Assembly (NCBI GenBank): GCA_903933385.1
Contig: CAIZJW010000090.1
Span: 1-57,175, forward strand
Length of the DNA: 57,175 nucleotides
Origin: an uncultured Silvanigrella sp.
GTDB lineage: Bacteria; Bdellovibrionota_B; Oligoflexia; Silvanigrellales; Silvanigrellaceae
Direction of reading: 5' to 3'
Shown here: positions 46,466 through 56,001 of the stretch, piece by piece
Layout: every line of letters starts with the position of its first letter
How positions within the stretch are numbered: position 1 is the stretch's first letter
Notes under the pieces: generated by a model
The model's database searches: none
Seen by the model: only the letters and a program-made list of their open reading frames with translations
Told to the model about the DNA's origin: nothing
Position numbers and translations under genes: made by a program

Positions 46466-47779
46466 TTATTCTTGGCAGCAGGTTGTTGCGGTTGTGCCCG
46501 TTTGGGTTTGGAGCGAGAGAGTTTCGAGACGTGCCAGAACACTGCGTTTGAATTCATATTTCACAGCAGCGCGCAGTCCCGGGAAGAATTCACGCCAATA
46601 TTTGTCTGCAAAGCGAGGGTTTGTGCTCGAAAGTTCAAGGGTCACGGTTGGCATGTGCCGTTCATTGCCCGCATAATTTCCAAGCGAGCCCGGGTAAAAT
46701 GCAAAATCAAGGACTTTGTAATTGTTGGAATTCCGCGAAACTATGTAAGCAAGGTCGCGTGCTTTTTTCTCAAAATCTGAAAGATTTTGACGTTTGTTGT
46801 CTCCTGGACCATCGTAGTCGAGAAACCCAAGCGGAGCATGAATGGAAACTAGCTTATCTGGTTGGAAGTGGCTCATGAGGTCAACCTGAAATCGGGTGCC
46901 TTCTTCAGTTTCGGGTGCCGCACCAGGAAAATGCCTTGGGTCAGAACTCCGGCGCTTCTTCCACCAACTTACAGCAGTCGACCACCAATCTCGGGTCGCA
47001 AAATTTCGATTTAGGTCGATGCCATTTGCATTAGTTCTGCGCGCAGGGAACATAAAAAATCCATCTGGGTTCACCAGTGGAGCGACTACAACCCTATGTT
47101 GCGCAAACAAACCTGGGTCTTTGTAGAGTGCCTCGGCAAATCGGAAGGCCAAATTGATTGGGGTCAGCTCATCAGGATGAACACCCCCAAGAACCAGCGT
47201 GCTTTCATCCGGTGGTGGTTCGCCACGGCCCCAAGTCAGACCAGAATAATCCCAATAGATGAGTGGATACCCCTGTTCTGAAACCCGGTCATAGGTCCAG
47301 GGTAACGAACTACATGGGCTTCTTTTCCAACCCAAGGTTCGGTATCGTTCGTCAACGCGCTCACACAGCGCACTTATTCTTTGAGCCTTACGCACCGCAT
47401 CTGCAGACCCAATGGCATCGAAAACAGACACGCCCACCATGCTATCGAGACCAAATAATCTTCGACTCACAATCTTGAACTCGGTCATAATCGAGCGGTC
47501 GTTTTGAGTGGCGTCCTGATTCTTGGCAGGTGCGACAGATCCCAAGGGAGAGGAATTCACAATTCCTGGCGCAATAGGCGAAGGAATACTGTCGGTGAAA
47601 GGAAAATAGAGCTCCTGCGCACTCGCGGGCGAACCCGAAAAGATAGCAGAGGAAAGCAACACAAGAGCTGCTCCCATTCTTCCAAGCGCCTTCTGTGGCA
47701 ATGATCCACCCTTCCAGCCGGGTATGCTGAACCGACCCAGTGTGGTCGACCCGTGCTGAAAGCGTCTCTCAAAACGCAT
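46466..47779 (-). CDS. M14-family zinc carboxypeptidase/amidase, exported (MpaA-like)
   Basis: A 437-residue exported peptidase. The N-terminus has a signal peptide (L-V-L-L-S-S-A-I-F-S-G-S-P-A-S-A). M14 metal residues: H-P-D-E in G-G-V-H-P-D-E and His in S-I-H-A-P-L-G; substrate Arg in N-G-I-D-L-N-R-N-F; catalytic Glu in V-T-L-E-L-S-S. The layout is close to murein peptide amidase MpaA, so peptidoglycan peptides are a likely substrate. AAGGAG is 6 bases before ATG 47779. tgt follows after 61 bases. Confidence 0.9.
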   Translation of the reverse strand: MRFERRFQHGSTTLGRFSIPGWKGGSLPQKALGRMGAALVLLSSAIFSGSPASAQELYFPFTDSIPSPIAPGIVNSSPLGSVAPAKNQDATQNDRSIMTEFKIVSRRLFGLDSMVGVSVFDAIGSADAVRKAQRISALCERVDERYRTLGWKRSPCSSLPWTYDRVSEQGYPLIYWDYSGLTWGRGEPPPDESTLVLGGVHPDELTPINLAFRFAEALYKDPGLFAQHRVVVAPLVNPDGFFMFPARRTNANGIDLNRNFATRDWWSTAVSWWKKRRSSDPRHFPGAAPETEEGTRFQVDLMSHFQPDKLVSIHAPLGFLDYDGPGDNKRQNLSDFEKKARDLAYIVSRNSNNYKVLDFAFYPGSLGNYAGNERHMPTVTLELSSTNPRFADKYWREFFPGLRAAVKYEFKRSVLARLETLSLQTQTGTTATTCCQE

Positions 47780-48010
47780 GAAATTCTCCTTTTCACACAC
47801 CACAGACCCAGGTAAGAAGCACAGTGGTTGGTCGAACTTTTCGACTGCTGTTGATTTCCCCTGGTCCGCCGGGCGGCGTCGTTCGATTCCATCATGCGAA
47901 GCGAACAGATTCAAGGGAATACCGTCAACAGGCGTCACAAACTCTCCAACCATTGGTCTATTCGGTTTCAAAACGAGTTTAGCGGAGCTCTTCTTATAAG
48001 AGGAATGAAA

Positions 48011-48268
48011 ATGAGTGTCATAGGCGTCAACACATCCACCCAACGTCAAGCAATCCAGCGCTTTATTGATGAAAAAATTGCACCAGGGGTCCAATCGCAC
48101 GGCGGAGACGTCCTCGTCGAGGGACTCGAAAATGGAATCCTCACACTCAGTTTGTCGGGGGCGTGTGGCAGCTGCAATGTTCAAGCCTATACCTCTGAAT
48201 CTATTGCTAATTATATCCTCGAAGAATTCCCTGAGCTTGACGACGTCGTTGTTAGTGACCCATCCTAA
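48011..48268 (+). CDS. NifU-like C-terminal domain protein (Fe-S scaffold)
   Basis: An 85-residue NifU/NfuA C-domain protein that can hold an Fe-S cluster for transfer. It has Q-S-H-G-G-D-V-L-V-E and the cysteine pair C52-G-S-C55 in G-A-C-G-S-C. ATG 48011 has AGAGGA six bases upstream, better than ATG 48005. Clients in this window could include QueG. Confidence 0.9.
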   Translation: MSVIGVNTSTQRQAIQRFIDEKIAPGVQSHGGDVLVEGLENGILTLSLSGACGSCNVQAYTSESIANYILEEFPELDDVVVSDPS

Positions 48269-48322
48269 GGCGCATCGATGGGGTAGGAGCCCCAAAACCC
48301 GACCCAAGGATGGGACAAAAAA

Positions 48323-49954
48323 GTGAACGCATTCCTAAAAATACTCGAGCAATTGTTGACCTCCATGTTGCCCGAACACTGGGCACGGCAGCGCTTCTTT
48401 CCTTTCCCCGCTCCCCCCAGTGGTCCAATTGAACTGTTCGATGCTTGCGTTTTTCATCAAGATGCCAGCGGTGCTTTGGGCATGGCCTGGCTGAGATGTC
48501 CCGGACAGAGCGAGCTCATGACTTTTCCCTTCCGTATTGCTCGCTACAGTCAAGACGGCGACCTCATCATGCTCCCACCTTGGAGTCTCCGAGAGGCATC
48601 CACTGACGCTCTTTTCTACTCAACCTGGAAACAGGCCTTTGCTTCCTCGGGGCGAATGACCACCATGCGCGGCGGTGCTCTTCAGTGCAGACAGTTCGAT
48701 GCTCAATCGAGCTTCAACATCGTCAACCTCTGGACCGACAACAAAAACGCCTGCACGCGGGTTGAAACACAGCACCTGTGTAAGATTTTCAGAGTTCTCG
48801 ACCCAAACCAGCCCCACTCGGTGGAGGCTGACATGCTCGAATACCTGAATGTGCAGAATCATTTTCTGCAACACCCTGAATTAACAACTCGCTACGATTT
48901 CATAGCGGCAAATTCAGACTTGCAACTCCCTGTCGCAATAGTCACACGCTACATCCAAAGCAATGCAAAATTATGGCAGGATCTGACTGCAAAAATTCAA
49001 CATGCGCGATACCCAGAACCAATGCGCGAGAGATCTTCACGACTCACCTGGTATACAATTACGGAGACAATCAGCGGACTCGGACGAATGCTCGCCGAGT
49101 TCCACATCGCCATGTCCCATTGCCGTGACAACGCCCTCATTAATCCGGAAGCCAATACCAGTGCAGCGCGCGATCGGTGGGTCGAAATCACACAGCATAA
49201 ACTCAACGAACGCATTTACCTGGTTCGCAATCTTGCTGCTACGCAACATGGATTCGAGAAAACACTCGATGACCTGCCTCAGTTTGCATATGCGCTCTTT
49301 GAGAAAGTCAGGCAATCAGAACACCTGGGATTGCTCATTCGTATTCACGGTCACGCACATTTAGGACAAGTTCTTATTGGTGAAGAAGGAATTTATCTCG
49401 TCAATTACGAAACCGACAGCCTCGACGATGAAGAATACCGATTACAAAAGCAAACCTGCCTCAAAGATCTTTCGGCAACTCTGTTGAGTCTCCAATTTGC
49501 TTGGCTCACAACTGATCGCAGTGAGGAATTTCCTGTATTTCGCGACATTCTAGGAGCGCAAAGCGACTTCGGTCAGCATGTTATTAAGAGCCTTGAAAAC
49601 TTCGCGACACCCGTGCGTTATACTCCAACCCTGGATGAGCTTGAAAACACACTTGTCAAATCATATTTGCAATCGATTGCAGAAGACTCAACGGGTGTGG
49701 AATTGCTTCCCGAAAAACCCTCGGATCTCGAAAGTCTGTTTGACCTTTGCATACTCATGAGAGTGTTAAAAGAAACAATTCGCGACCTGCAGCATCAGAA
49801 CCCTCGGCACAAAACCGACCTTAAAATTCTCTCTGATTTGGTCCATGGTAAAAATCAAAAACCAAACTTTGAACCCTTTTTTAAGTCACCCGCACGCTCG
49901 CCAGGTTCAAGCAAAACTGACCAAAACTATGGCGTTGATCCAGATTTCTCCTAA
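48323..49954 (+). CDS. Maltokinase-like protein, probable pseudokinase
   Basis: A 543-residue protein with maltokinase (Pep2/Mak) layout: N-cap region with R-Q-R-F-F-P, kinase-like K-I-F-R-V-L with Lys154, G-L-G-R-M-L-A-E-F-H-I-A near 253-263, and R-I-H-G-H-A-H-L-G-Q-V near 340-350. Active maltokinases have H-G-D and D-F-E-G here; this protein has H-G-H (His344) and N-Y-E-T (Asn361). So the catalytic and metal-binding Asp are both lost, each by a codon one base away. No treS, glgE or glgB is near. It probably binds rather than phosphorylates something. The N-terminal match is weaker. Confidence 0.75.
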   Translation: MNAFLKILEQLLTSMLPEHWARQRFFPFPAPPSGPIELFDACVFHQDASGALGMAWLRCPGQSELMTFPFRIARYSQDGDLIMLPPWSLREASTDALFYSTWKQAFASSGRMTTMRGGALQCRQFDAQSSFNIVNLWTDNKNACTRVETQHLCKIFRVLDPNQPHSVEADMLEYLNVQNHFLQHPELTTRYDFIAANSDLQLPVAIVTRYIQSNAKLWQDLTAKIQHARYPEPMRERSSRLTWYTITETISGLGRMLAEFHIAMSHCRDNALINPEANTSAARDRWVEITQHKLNERIYLVRNLAATQHGFEKTLDDLPQFAYALFEKVRQSEHLGLLIRIHGHAHLGQVLIGEEGIYLVNYETDSLDDEEYRLQKQTCLKDLSATLLSLQFAWLTTDRSEEFPVFRDILGAQSDFGQHVIKSLENFATPVRYTPTLDELENTLVKSYLQSIAEDSTGVELLPEKPSDLESLFDLCILMRVLKETIRDLQHQNPRHKTDLKILSDLVHGKNQKPNFEPFFKSPARSPGSSKTDQNYGVDPDFS

Positions 49955-49998
49955 GACCAAGTTTCATAGACAATTTGAAAAACCACGAGATAAGCTAT

Positions 49999-50027
49999 TT
50001 GACAGGGACTTAGGCTTTGACAATACT
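49999..50027 (+). promoter_or_regulatory. Probable ndk promoter
   Basis: TTGACA (49999-50004), a 17-base spacer and AATACT (50022-50027), 59 bases before the ndk start. The -35 is a full consensus match and the -10 matches 4 of 6. Confidence 0.55.
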
Positions 50028-50086
50028 GCGGCCTCGAACCGCGGCCTAGTGATTGAACTTGGTCGAGACAACGAAAGGAATTTACG

Positions 50087-50512
50087 ATGGAAATGACTTT
50101 TTCGATCATCAAACCCGATGGTGTGCGTCGCAACTTGGTTGGCAGTATTCTTGGCATGATGGAATCGGCCGGCTTGCGCATTGTCACAACAAAAATGATT
50201 CACATGTCGCGCCGCGAAGCTGAGCAGTTTTACGCTGTCCACAAAGAGCGCCCATTCTTTGGCGAACTCGTTGAATTCATGTGCTCTGGCCCAGTAGTTG
50301 TTTCCGCGCTGGAAGCCCCAAATGCTGTGGTCAAATACCGCGAATTGATGGGTGCAACCGATCCCAAGAAAGCTGACAAAGGCACAATCCGCGCGGTGCA
50401 CGCCCTGAGCATCGGCGAAAACACAGTCCACGGTTCCGACTCCAAGGAAAACGCGGCAATTGAATTGGGCTTCTTCTTCTCTGGGACAGAGCTTGTCAAT
50501 CGCGCGGGCTAA
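50087..50512 (+). CDS. ndk: Nucleoside diphosphate kinase
   Basis: A 141-residue enzyme that balances NTP pools. It has [11 protein letters not shown] and the phospho-histidine in [15 protein letters not shown] is 7 bases before the ATG at 50087. It has its own promoter and terminator. Confidence 0.98.
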   Translation: MEMTFSIIKPDGVRRNLVGSILGMMESAGLRIVTTKMIHMSRREAEQFYAVHKERPFFGELVEFMCSGPVVVSALEAPNAVVKYRELMGATDPKKADKGTIRAVHALSIGENTVHGSDSKENAAIELGFFFSGTELVNRAG

Positions 50513-50557
50513 CGTACACTGATGGGCTGCGGCACCTTCCGCAGTTAAGTTTTGAAG

Positions 50558-50592
50558 GGGAGGGGTGTCTTTGTGACCCCCCTCTTTTGTTT
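50558..50592 (+). terminator. ndk terminator
   Basis: GAGGGG (50560-50565) can pair with CCCCTC (50579-50584) with weaker pairs inside, followed by TTTTGTTTT. Confidence 0.7.
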
Positions 50593-50618
50593 TCGAATTT
50601 CTTATAAGAGAGACGGCC

Positions 50619-53054
50619 ATGGCTAATAAGGATATTTTGCTGACGCCAGAGATTGTGATTGATATTTCAACCGAGCTCAATCTGAGCAAATCCCCGGTTG
50701 AAAGCACTCTGAAGCTCATCCTTGACGACTGTACCGTCCCGTTCATCGCACGCTATCGAAAAGAAGCGACCGGTGGTCTTGACGAGGTTCAAATTCGCGA
50801 TATCCGCGATCGATTTGAATATCTCATCGCTTTAAGTGAGCGCAAAGACACCATCCTCAAGTCAATCCAAGAGCAGGGTAAATTGACCCCCGCACTCGAA
50901 GCCCGAGTGAAGGGTTGTAAAGTAAAGGCAGAACTTGAAGATCTCTATCTGCCTTACAAACCCAAAAAACGAACACGCGGTCAGATAGCCAAGGAGCGCG
51001 GTCTTGAGCCGTTAGCACTGGAAATCTTGAAACAAGACCCAGCACTTGAAGATCTTCTTTCCCTTTGCGTTTCGTACGTAGGTCAACACGACGAAGTGAC
51101 CACCCTCGAAATCGCTATCCAAGGTGCAAAAGATTACATCGCCGAGCATATCTCGGAACGCGCAGAAGTGCGCGGCGAACTTCGACAATGGATCTACGAT
51201 AATGCGACGTTCGTTTCTGTTGTGCGAGATGAGCACAAAGAGAAAAAAACAAAATACACAAACTATTACGATTTCCGCGAGCCCGTGAGTTCAATCGCAG
51301 CACACCGGCTGATGGCTTTACGCCGTGGAGAAAAAGAAGAAATAATCAAAGTCACTGTTGAATATGATGCAGAAACAACGATGGCAATGATCTCAGATCG
51401 GGTCATTGAAAGTAAAGCAACAACGCCCGTCAAAACCCTTCTCGCAGAATGCGTCAAGGATGCTTTTTCGCGCCTACTCTCGCCAAGCATTGAAACAGAA
51501 TTGCGCCTAGAAACAAAGAATCGTGCCGAAGAAGAAGCTATTTCAGTATTCGCAAAGAATTTGAGATCGCTACTACTTCTGCCTCCAATTCCCAAGAAAA
51601 TTGTCTTAGGTGTCGACCCGGGTATCCGCACAGGTAGTAAACTTGTCGTGGTTGATGAAACTGGAAAACTCCTCGACCATTCAACCATCTTCCCCGACCT
51701 AGAATCCCCCGCGACATCGCCCAAGAATCGTAATGCCTCGGAAAAAGCTATCGATTTTATAACAAAATATAAAGTCGAGTATGTCAGTGTAGGCAATGGA
51801 ACTGCTGGTCGGGAACTCGACGATTTCTTTCATCAACTCATTGAGTCCAACAAGTCATTGGGAATTAAAATTCTCGTGGTGAATGAGGCTGGAGCGAGTG
51901 TCTACTCAGCAAGTGATGTGGCTCGCGATGAATTTCCTGATCTGGATTTAACCTACCGCGGTGCAGTGAGTATTGCCCGCAGGCTTCAAGATCCTCTTGC
52001 CGAGCTTGTAAAAATTGAACCAAAAAGCATTGGTGTTGGTCAGTATCAACACGATGTGAATCAGAGCCGTCTCAAAAAGCAGCTCGATGAGGTTGTGGAA
52101 AGCTGCGTTAACTACGTTGGAGTTAACCTCAATACTGCGAGTCCAAGCTTGCTCTCTTACGTTGCGGGTATTGGTCCAACTCTCGCAAAAAATATTGTCC
52201 GGCATCGCGAGCAAAAAGGGATTTTCAAAGACAGAAATGCTCTTTTTGAGGTTATGGGATTCGGTCCAAAGGCATTCGAACAAGCGGCAGGATTCTTGCG
52301 AATTCCTGAGGCGGGCAACCCGCTCGACAACACTGCGGTTCACCCTGAAGCGTATCGAGTCGTTGAACGTATCGCTGGCGATCTCAATAAATCGGTGGCG
52401 GAACTCATCGGACAACGTGACGTGTTAAACACACTCGATCTCAAACGTTATGTCACCGATGAAATCGGCGTTCCAACACTGCAAGACATCGTCAAAGAAA
52501 TGCTCAAACCCGGACGCGACCCGCGCGCAGATGGCGTTAAACACACGTATAACCGCGAAGTGAGAGACCTCAACAGTCTGCAAGAAGGAATGGTTTTGCA
52601 GGGCACTGTTACCAACGTTACAAACTTTGGAGCGTTTGTTGATATCGGTGTGCACCAAGACGGCCTCATTCACATCAGCGAACTTTCAACTCAATTCATC
52701 AAGGATGCGTCGCAGGCCATTGCGGTCGGCGATCAAGTCAAAGTCAAAGTGATTGGAGTCGACAAGGAGCGCAAACGAATCAGCCTCAGCCGCAAAGCGG
52801 TCGAAGAAGGCGTCGGAGCGACCCTCGGCTCACGTCCGGTGCAGCGCGCTGGAGCCTCGTCATCTCAAGGCCAACAAGGACCACGCAGCATACAGGGTTC
52901 AACCCCCGGCAATCGCCCCGCGGCTTCGTCGGGTTCGCCAACACCCGGACCACGCCGGCCGCAGGGACGTGAAGAACGTCCGGCTGTAGCTCAGGCCACG
53001 GGCCCGGCTTCATTGCAGGACCTCCTGAAAAAGTTTAACAACAAGCGCATTTAA
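50619..53054 (+). CDS. tex: Tex-family RNA-binding transcription accessory protein
   Basis: An 811-residue Tex/YhgF protein: N-terminal helical part (V-P-F-I-A-R-Y-R-K-E), a YqgF/RNase H-like domain with V-L-G-V-D-P-G-I-R-T-G, a helix-hairpin-helix region near 500-560 (Y-V-A-G-I-G-P-T-L-A) and an S1 RNA-binding domain near 650-720 (V-T-N-F-G-A-F-V-D-I-G). About 80 disordered Gly/Ser/Pro/Gln residues follow, a longer tail than usual, ending in a helical D-L-L-K-K-F. It binds RNA and affects transcription. mtnP follows after 23 bases. Confidence 0.95.
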   Translation: MANKDILLTPEIVIDISTELNLSKSPVESTLKLILDDCTVPFIARYRKEATGGLDEVQIRDIRDRFEYLIALSERKDTILKSIQEQGKLTPALEARVKGCKVKAELEDLYLPYKPKKRTRGQIAKERGLEPLALEILKQDPALEDLLSLCVSYVGQHDEVTTLEIAIQGAKDYIAEHISERAEVRGELRQWIYDNATFVSVVRDEHKEKKTKYTNYYDFREPVSSIAAHRLMALRRGEKEEIIKVTVEYDAETTMAMISDRVIESKATTPVKTLLAECVKDAFSRLLSPSIETELRLETKNRAEEEAISVFAKNLRSLLLLPPIPKKIVLGVDPGIRTGSKLVVVDETGKLLDHSTIFPDLESPATSPKNRNASEKAIDFITKYKVEYVSVGNGTAGRELDDFFHQLIESNKSLGIKILVVNEAGASVYSASDVARDEFPDLDLTYRGAVSIARRLQDPLAELVKIEPKSIGVGQYQHDVNQSRLKKQLDEVVESCVNYVGVNLNTASPSLLSYVAGIGPTLAKNIVRHREQKGIFKDRNALFEVMGFGPKAFEQAAGFLRIPEAGNPLDNTAVHPEAYRVVERIAGDLNKSVAELIGQRDVLNTLDLKRYVTDEIGVPTLQDIVKEMLKPGRDPRADGVKHTYNREVRDLNSLQEGMVLQGTVTNVTNFGAFVDIGVHQDGLIHISELSTQFIKDASQAIAVGDQVKVKVIGVDKERKRISLSRKAVEEGVGATLGSRPVQRAGASSSQGQQGPRSIQGSTPGNRPAASSGSPTPGPRRPQGREERPAVAQATGPASLQDLLKKFNNKRI

Positions 53055-53077
53055 GGCTGTGTTGAGGGAGAGATACT

Positions 53078-53965
53078 GTGGAAAGAAAAACTCACCTAGG
53101 TGTGATTGGTGGCTCAGGTCTGTATGATCTTCCAGGCCTGACAAACATTAAAGAACACTCTCTCTCAACCCCCTTTGGCCAGCCAAGTGATGTGATCATC
53201 TCGGGCGAGATCAACGGACGCCCGGTGGCATTTCTACCCCGTCATGGCAAAGGTCATCGCTTCACGCCGTCTGAAGTCAATTATCGGGCAAATATATATG
53301 CACTGAAATCACTTGGCGTGACTCATATCCTGAGTGTGAGCGCGGTTGGCAGTCTGCAGGAACAATATGCGCCGGGCACGGTTGTCATCCCCAAGCAGAT
53401 ACTCGACAAAACCGTTGGATTAAGGGAGCGCACATATTTTGGTCGTGGTGTTGTAGGACACGTCAGTTTGGCCGACCCATACTGTCCAACGCTTCAGGAA
53501 AAAGTATTTGCTGCTTGCCGTGAAGAGAGTGTTATCGTTCACCACGAGGGCACCTATGTTTGCGTTGAGGGGCCACGATTTTCCTCGCGCGCCGAGAGCC
53601 ACGCTTTTCGGGCTGAGGGCTGCGGAATCATTGGCATGACAGCAATGCCAGAAGCCTCGCTCGCACGTGAAGCCGAAATCCCCTATTGCACTTTGGCCTT
53701 TGTCACCGACTACGACTGTTGGCGAGAAAATGAGGAGGCGGTTTCAGTTGAAGCTGTTCTCGCTGTCCTCAAGAAAAACGTTGATGCCTCAAAGCGCATC
53801 GTGCGCAAAGTGCTCGAATCACTCCCGGAACATTCCGACAACCCTCTCTTTAATGCTGCGCAATTCGCACTGATGACCTCACCCGAGATCATTCCAATTG
53901 AAACCAAACGAGCATTATGGCCTCTGTACGGAAAATATTGGGGTGCATCCACGGTGCAACACTGA
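53078..53965 (+). CDS. mtnP: S-methyl-5'-thioadenosine phosphorylase
   Basis: A 295-residue purine phosphorylase that splits methylthioadenosine, a by-product of polyamine synthesis. It has I-G-G-S-G-L-Y, L-P-R-H-G-K-G-H and E-G-P-R-F-S-S-R-A-E-S. The start is GTG 53078 with GGGAG 8 bases upstream. The C-terminal end overlaps the gloB-like start by one base (TGATG). Confidence 0.95.
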   Translation: MERKTHLGVIGGSGLYDLPGLTNIKEHSLSTPFGQPSDVIISGEINGRPVAFLPRHGKGHRFTPSEVNYRANIYALKSLGVTHILSVSAVGSLQEQYAPGTVVIPKQILDKTVGLRERTYFGRGVVGHVSLADPYCPTLQEKVFAACREESVIVHHEGTYVCVEGPRFSSRAESHAFRAEGCGIIGMTAMPEASLAREAEIPYCTLAFVTDYDCWRENEEAVSVEAVLAVLKKNVDASKRIVRKVLESLPEHSDNPLFNAAQFALMTSPEIIPIETKRALWPLYGKYWGASTVQH

Positions 53966-54804
53966 TGCGGCGTGGACGTTTTCAAATTCAGATTTATGCG
54001 GATCTTGTTTTACATGTAGTCCCGGGCTTCAAAGACAATTACTTCTATTTACTAGAAAACACTGAATCTCATGAGGCCGCTGTTATTGACCCCGGCGAAG
54101 CCACTGCAATTTCAGAAATTTTAATCTCAAAAGATCTCGAATTAAGTCACGTGATCCTGACCCACCATCACACCGATCATGTCGGTGGCGTGGAACAACT
54201 CCATCAGAAATGGCCAAAAGCTGTTTTCGTGTGCTCGCCCTGGTTCAAGGCCAAACCCTCTTGGAGCGAACTCTTTTTGACCCGAATGGCGCCCGCACAG
54301 CAGTTTTGTCTTTGGAAACACTCAATTCAGGTGCTGGATGTTCGGGGTCACACGCTCGACCACATTGCTCTCACCCTGAGCGAAAAAAAATCGAACCAGC
54401 CAAGTGACGTTTTTGTTGGCGATTCACTCTTCGGAGCGGGATGTGGTGGATTATTTGAGGGAACTCATTTCCAAATGCTTGAGGCTCTCAAGACACTCCG
54501 CAAGCTGCCTGAAAATATCAGAATCTGGTGTGCGCACGAGTACACCATAAAAAATCTTCGCGTTGCAATCATGTTGCAGGAAAACAACTCAGCTCAAAAA
54601 GAACGCCTCCAACGCCTGGAGCACTTCATTGAGAAGGAACAAGTCGAACCTCACGACTGGGTGACAATACCCCTGAATATGAAAGAGGAGCGAGCAACCA
54701 ATCCGTTTCTTCGGTGGGATGAACCATCACTGCAAAAAGCGATTGACACTCACGATGATCTTACCACATTCACCCATGTCAGAACCTTTCGAGATAAGTT
54801 CTGA
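53965..54804 (+). CDS. Hydroxyacylglutathione hydrolase-like MBL protein (glyoxalase II family)
   Basis: A 279-residue MBL-fold enzyme. Metal motif T-H-H-H-T-D-H-V-G-G, then D-V-R-G-H-T-L-D-H and C-A-H-E-Y-T match GloB, which frees D-lactate from lactoylglutathione. The N-terminus V-V-P-G-F-K-D-N-Y-F-Y-L is typical. ATG 53965 overlaps the mtnP stop, so translation may be coupled; ribosome site weak. Confidence 0.9.
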   Translation: MRRGRFQIQIYADLVLHVVPGFKDNYFYLLENTESHEAAVIDPGEATAISEILISKDLELSHVILTHHHTDHVGGVEQLHQKWPKAVFVCSPWFKAKPSWSELFLTRMAPAQQFCLWKHSIQVLDVRGHTLDHIALTLSEKKSNQPSDVFVGDSLFGAGCGGLFEGTHFQMLEALKTLRKLPENIRIWCAHEYTIKNLRVAIMLQENNSAQKERLQRLEHFIEKEQVEPHDWVTIPLNMKEERATNPFLRWDEPSLQKAIDTHDDLTTFTHVRTFRDKF

Positions 54805-54835
54805 AAGGGCACTCAAATCCAAGGAAATTCGCCAG

Positions 54836-55228
54836 ATGGCAAACCTTTTTGATTCCGTTAAAGTTTTCAAGTGGCCACACAAAGAACCGCCTAACGAAAC
54901 GAATGTAGCACTTGAAATGGAACGCCACGGCTACAAGGTTTACGATCTTCAGACAATTCCTCCGTGGTTTGAACGGTCACGGCATACGCACGATTTCGAC
55001 GAAATTCGTGGCGCGGTGTCAGGGGTCACTACATTTCACTTTGATGAAGGGCCCGTGACACTTGAGGCTGGCGATATCCTTTTAATACCAGGCGGAATCC
55101 CCCACGCTGTTCAAACGCACAACGACAAACCCTTTACCGCATACAAAGGGTCGCTCTCGGGCGTTCGATCTGTGACTGAATTGGGAGACGGCCGGGGAAG
55201 TCTTGAAGATCTTCACAAAGAGAAATGA
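54836..55228 (+). CDS. Small cupin-fold protein
   Basis: A 130-residue single-domain cupin: H-T-H-D-F-D-E-I-R-G and P-G-G-I-P-H-A-V carry the two cupin motifs with His/Glu metal ligands. Substrate unknown. AAGGAA is 8 bases before ATG 54836; an earlier ATG (54776) overlaps the gloB-like gene. The stop overlaps the next start (ATGA). Confidence 0.82.
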   Translation: MANLFDSVKVFKWPHKEPPNETNVALEMERHGYKVYDLQTIPPWFERSRHTHDFDEIRGAVSGVTTFHFDEGPVTLEAGDILLIPGGIPHAVQTHNDKPFTAYKGSLSGVRSVTELGDGRGSLEDLHKEK

Positions 55229-55914
55229 GTTTGACGATGAATTATTATTTTTTCGATCTTGATGGAACTCTCGAAGACAGTCGGCAAGACATGGTTCTAG
55301 CGGCGCAAAATGTGCGGGCGAAACTTGGGCTACCTGAAAGGAACTTCGATGCACTCGTGCCTCACGTCAACAAAGGCATGCGCGAGCTCTATCTGAACTG
55401 CTTCGATGATTATCTCGCGACTTTTAAGGGAGCAATGAGTTCAGAAAAGCTTTCTCAGATCGAGGCTTTTTACAATCAGGAATATGGCGGTCATATTGCG
55501 GTGCACACTGTGCTTTATTCCGGAATTCGAGAAATTCTTCAGCACGCAAAAAACACTGGGCGCACAGCTGTCATCACAAACAAACCAGAGTCCCTTTCCA
55601 AAAAACTTCTCGATTCGTTAGGAGTCTCCCAGTTCATTGACCTCGTTGTTGGGGGCGATACCTGTGCAGAAGCAAAACCGAGCGCCTTGCCGCTCCGACA
55701 CGCACTCAAAACTCTTGGCGGATCAGTCGAGTCTGATCGAGTCTTCATGATTGGAGATAGTCAAGGAGACTCTAAAGCCGGTGCGGATTGTGGCGCTCGT
55801 ACGGTCTGGTGTGCATGGGGATATCAAAGCCAATCTCCCACTCAGCCCGCCCCCCACCATATCGCAGCAACTCCCCAAGATCTCTTCGAAATTTTTAATA
55901 ACGCACAGGCTTGA
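55225..55914 (+). CDS. HAD-family phosphatase (phosphoglycolate phosphatase-like)
   Basis: A 229-residue HAD hydrolase. Motif I F-F-D-L-D-G-T-L-E-D-S holds the nucleophile Asp; motif II V-I-T-N-K-P and motif IV I-G-D-S-Q-G-D follow. Gph-like layout with a small helical cap. The true substrate could be another phosphate. Start ATG 55225 overlaps the cupin stop; ATG 55237 is also possible. Confidence 0.85.
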   Translation: MSLTMNYYFFDLDGTLEDSRQDMVLAAQNVRAKLGLPERNFDALVPHVNKGMRELYLNCFDDYLATFKGAMSSEKLSQIEAFYNQEYGGHIAVHTVLYSGIREILQHAKNTGRTAVITNKPESLSKKLLDSLGVSQFIDLVVGGDTCAEAKPSALPLRHALKTLGGSVESDRVFMIGDSQGDSKAGADCGARTVWCAWGYQSQSPTQPAPHHIAATPQDLFEIFNNAQA

Positions 55915-56001
55915 GTTTCTTCTTGATTGGTCGGACGAAATGGGGCATCCCTCCGCCCCACGGCCGTTCAACTGCAAGCGAGTTTCCAGGGAGTGTTATT
56001 C

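Noticed and set aside
47780-48307. 176-residue extension of the M14 peptidase
   Set aside because: It would bury the signal peptide, overlap the NifU-like gene on the other strand, and lacks a ribosome site, unlike ATG 47779.
49964-50746. 260-codon open frame on the minus strand across ndk and the start of tex
   Set aside because: It spans ndk, its terminator and the tex start; the genuine genes on the other strand explain the sequence.
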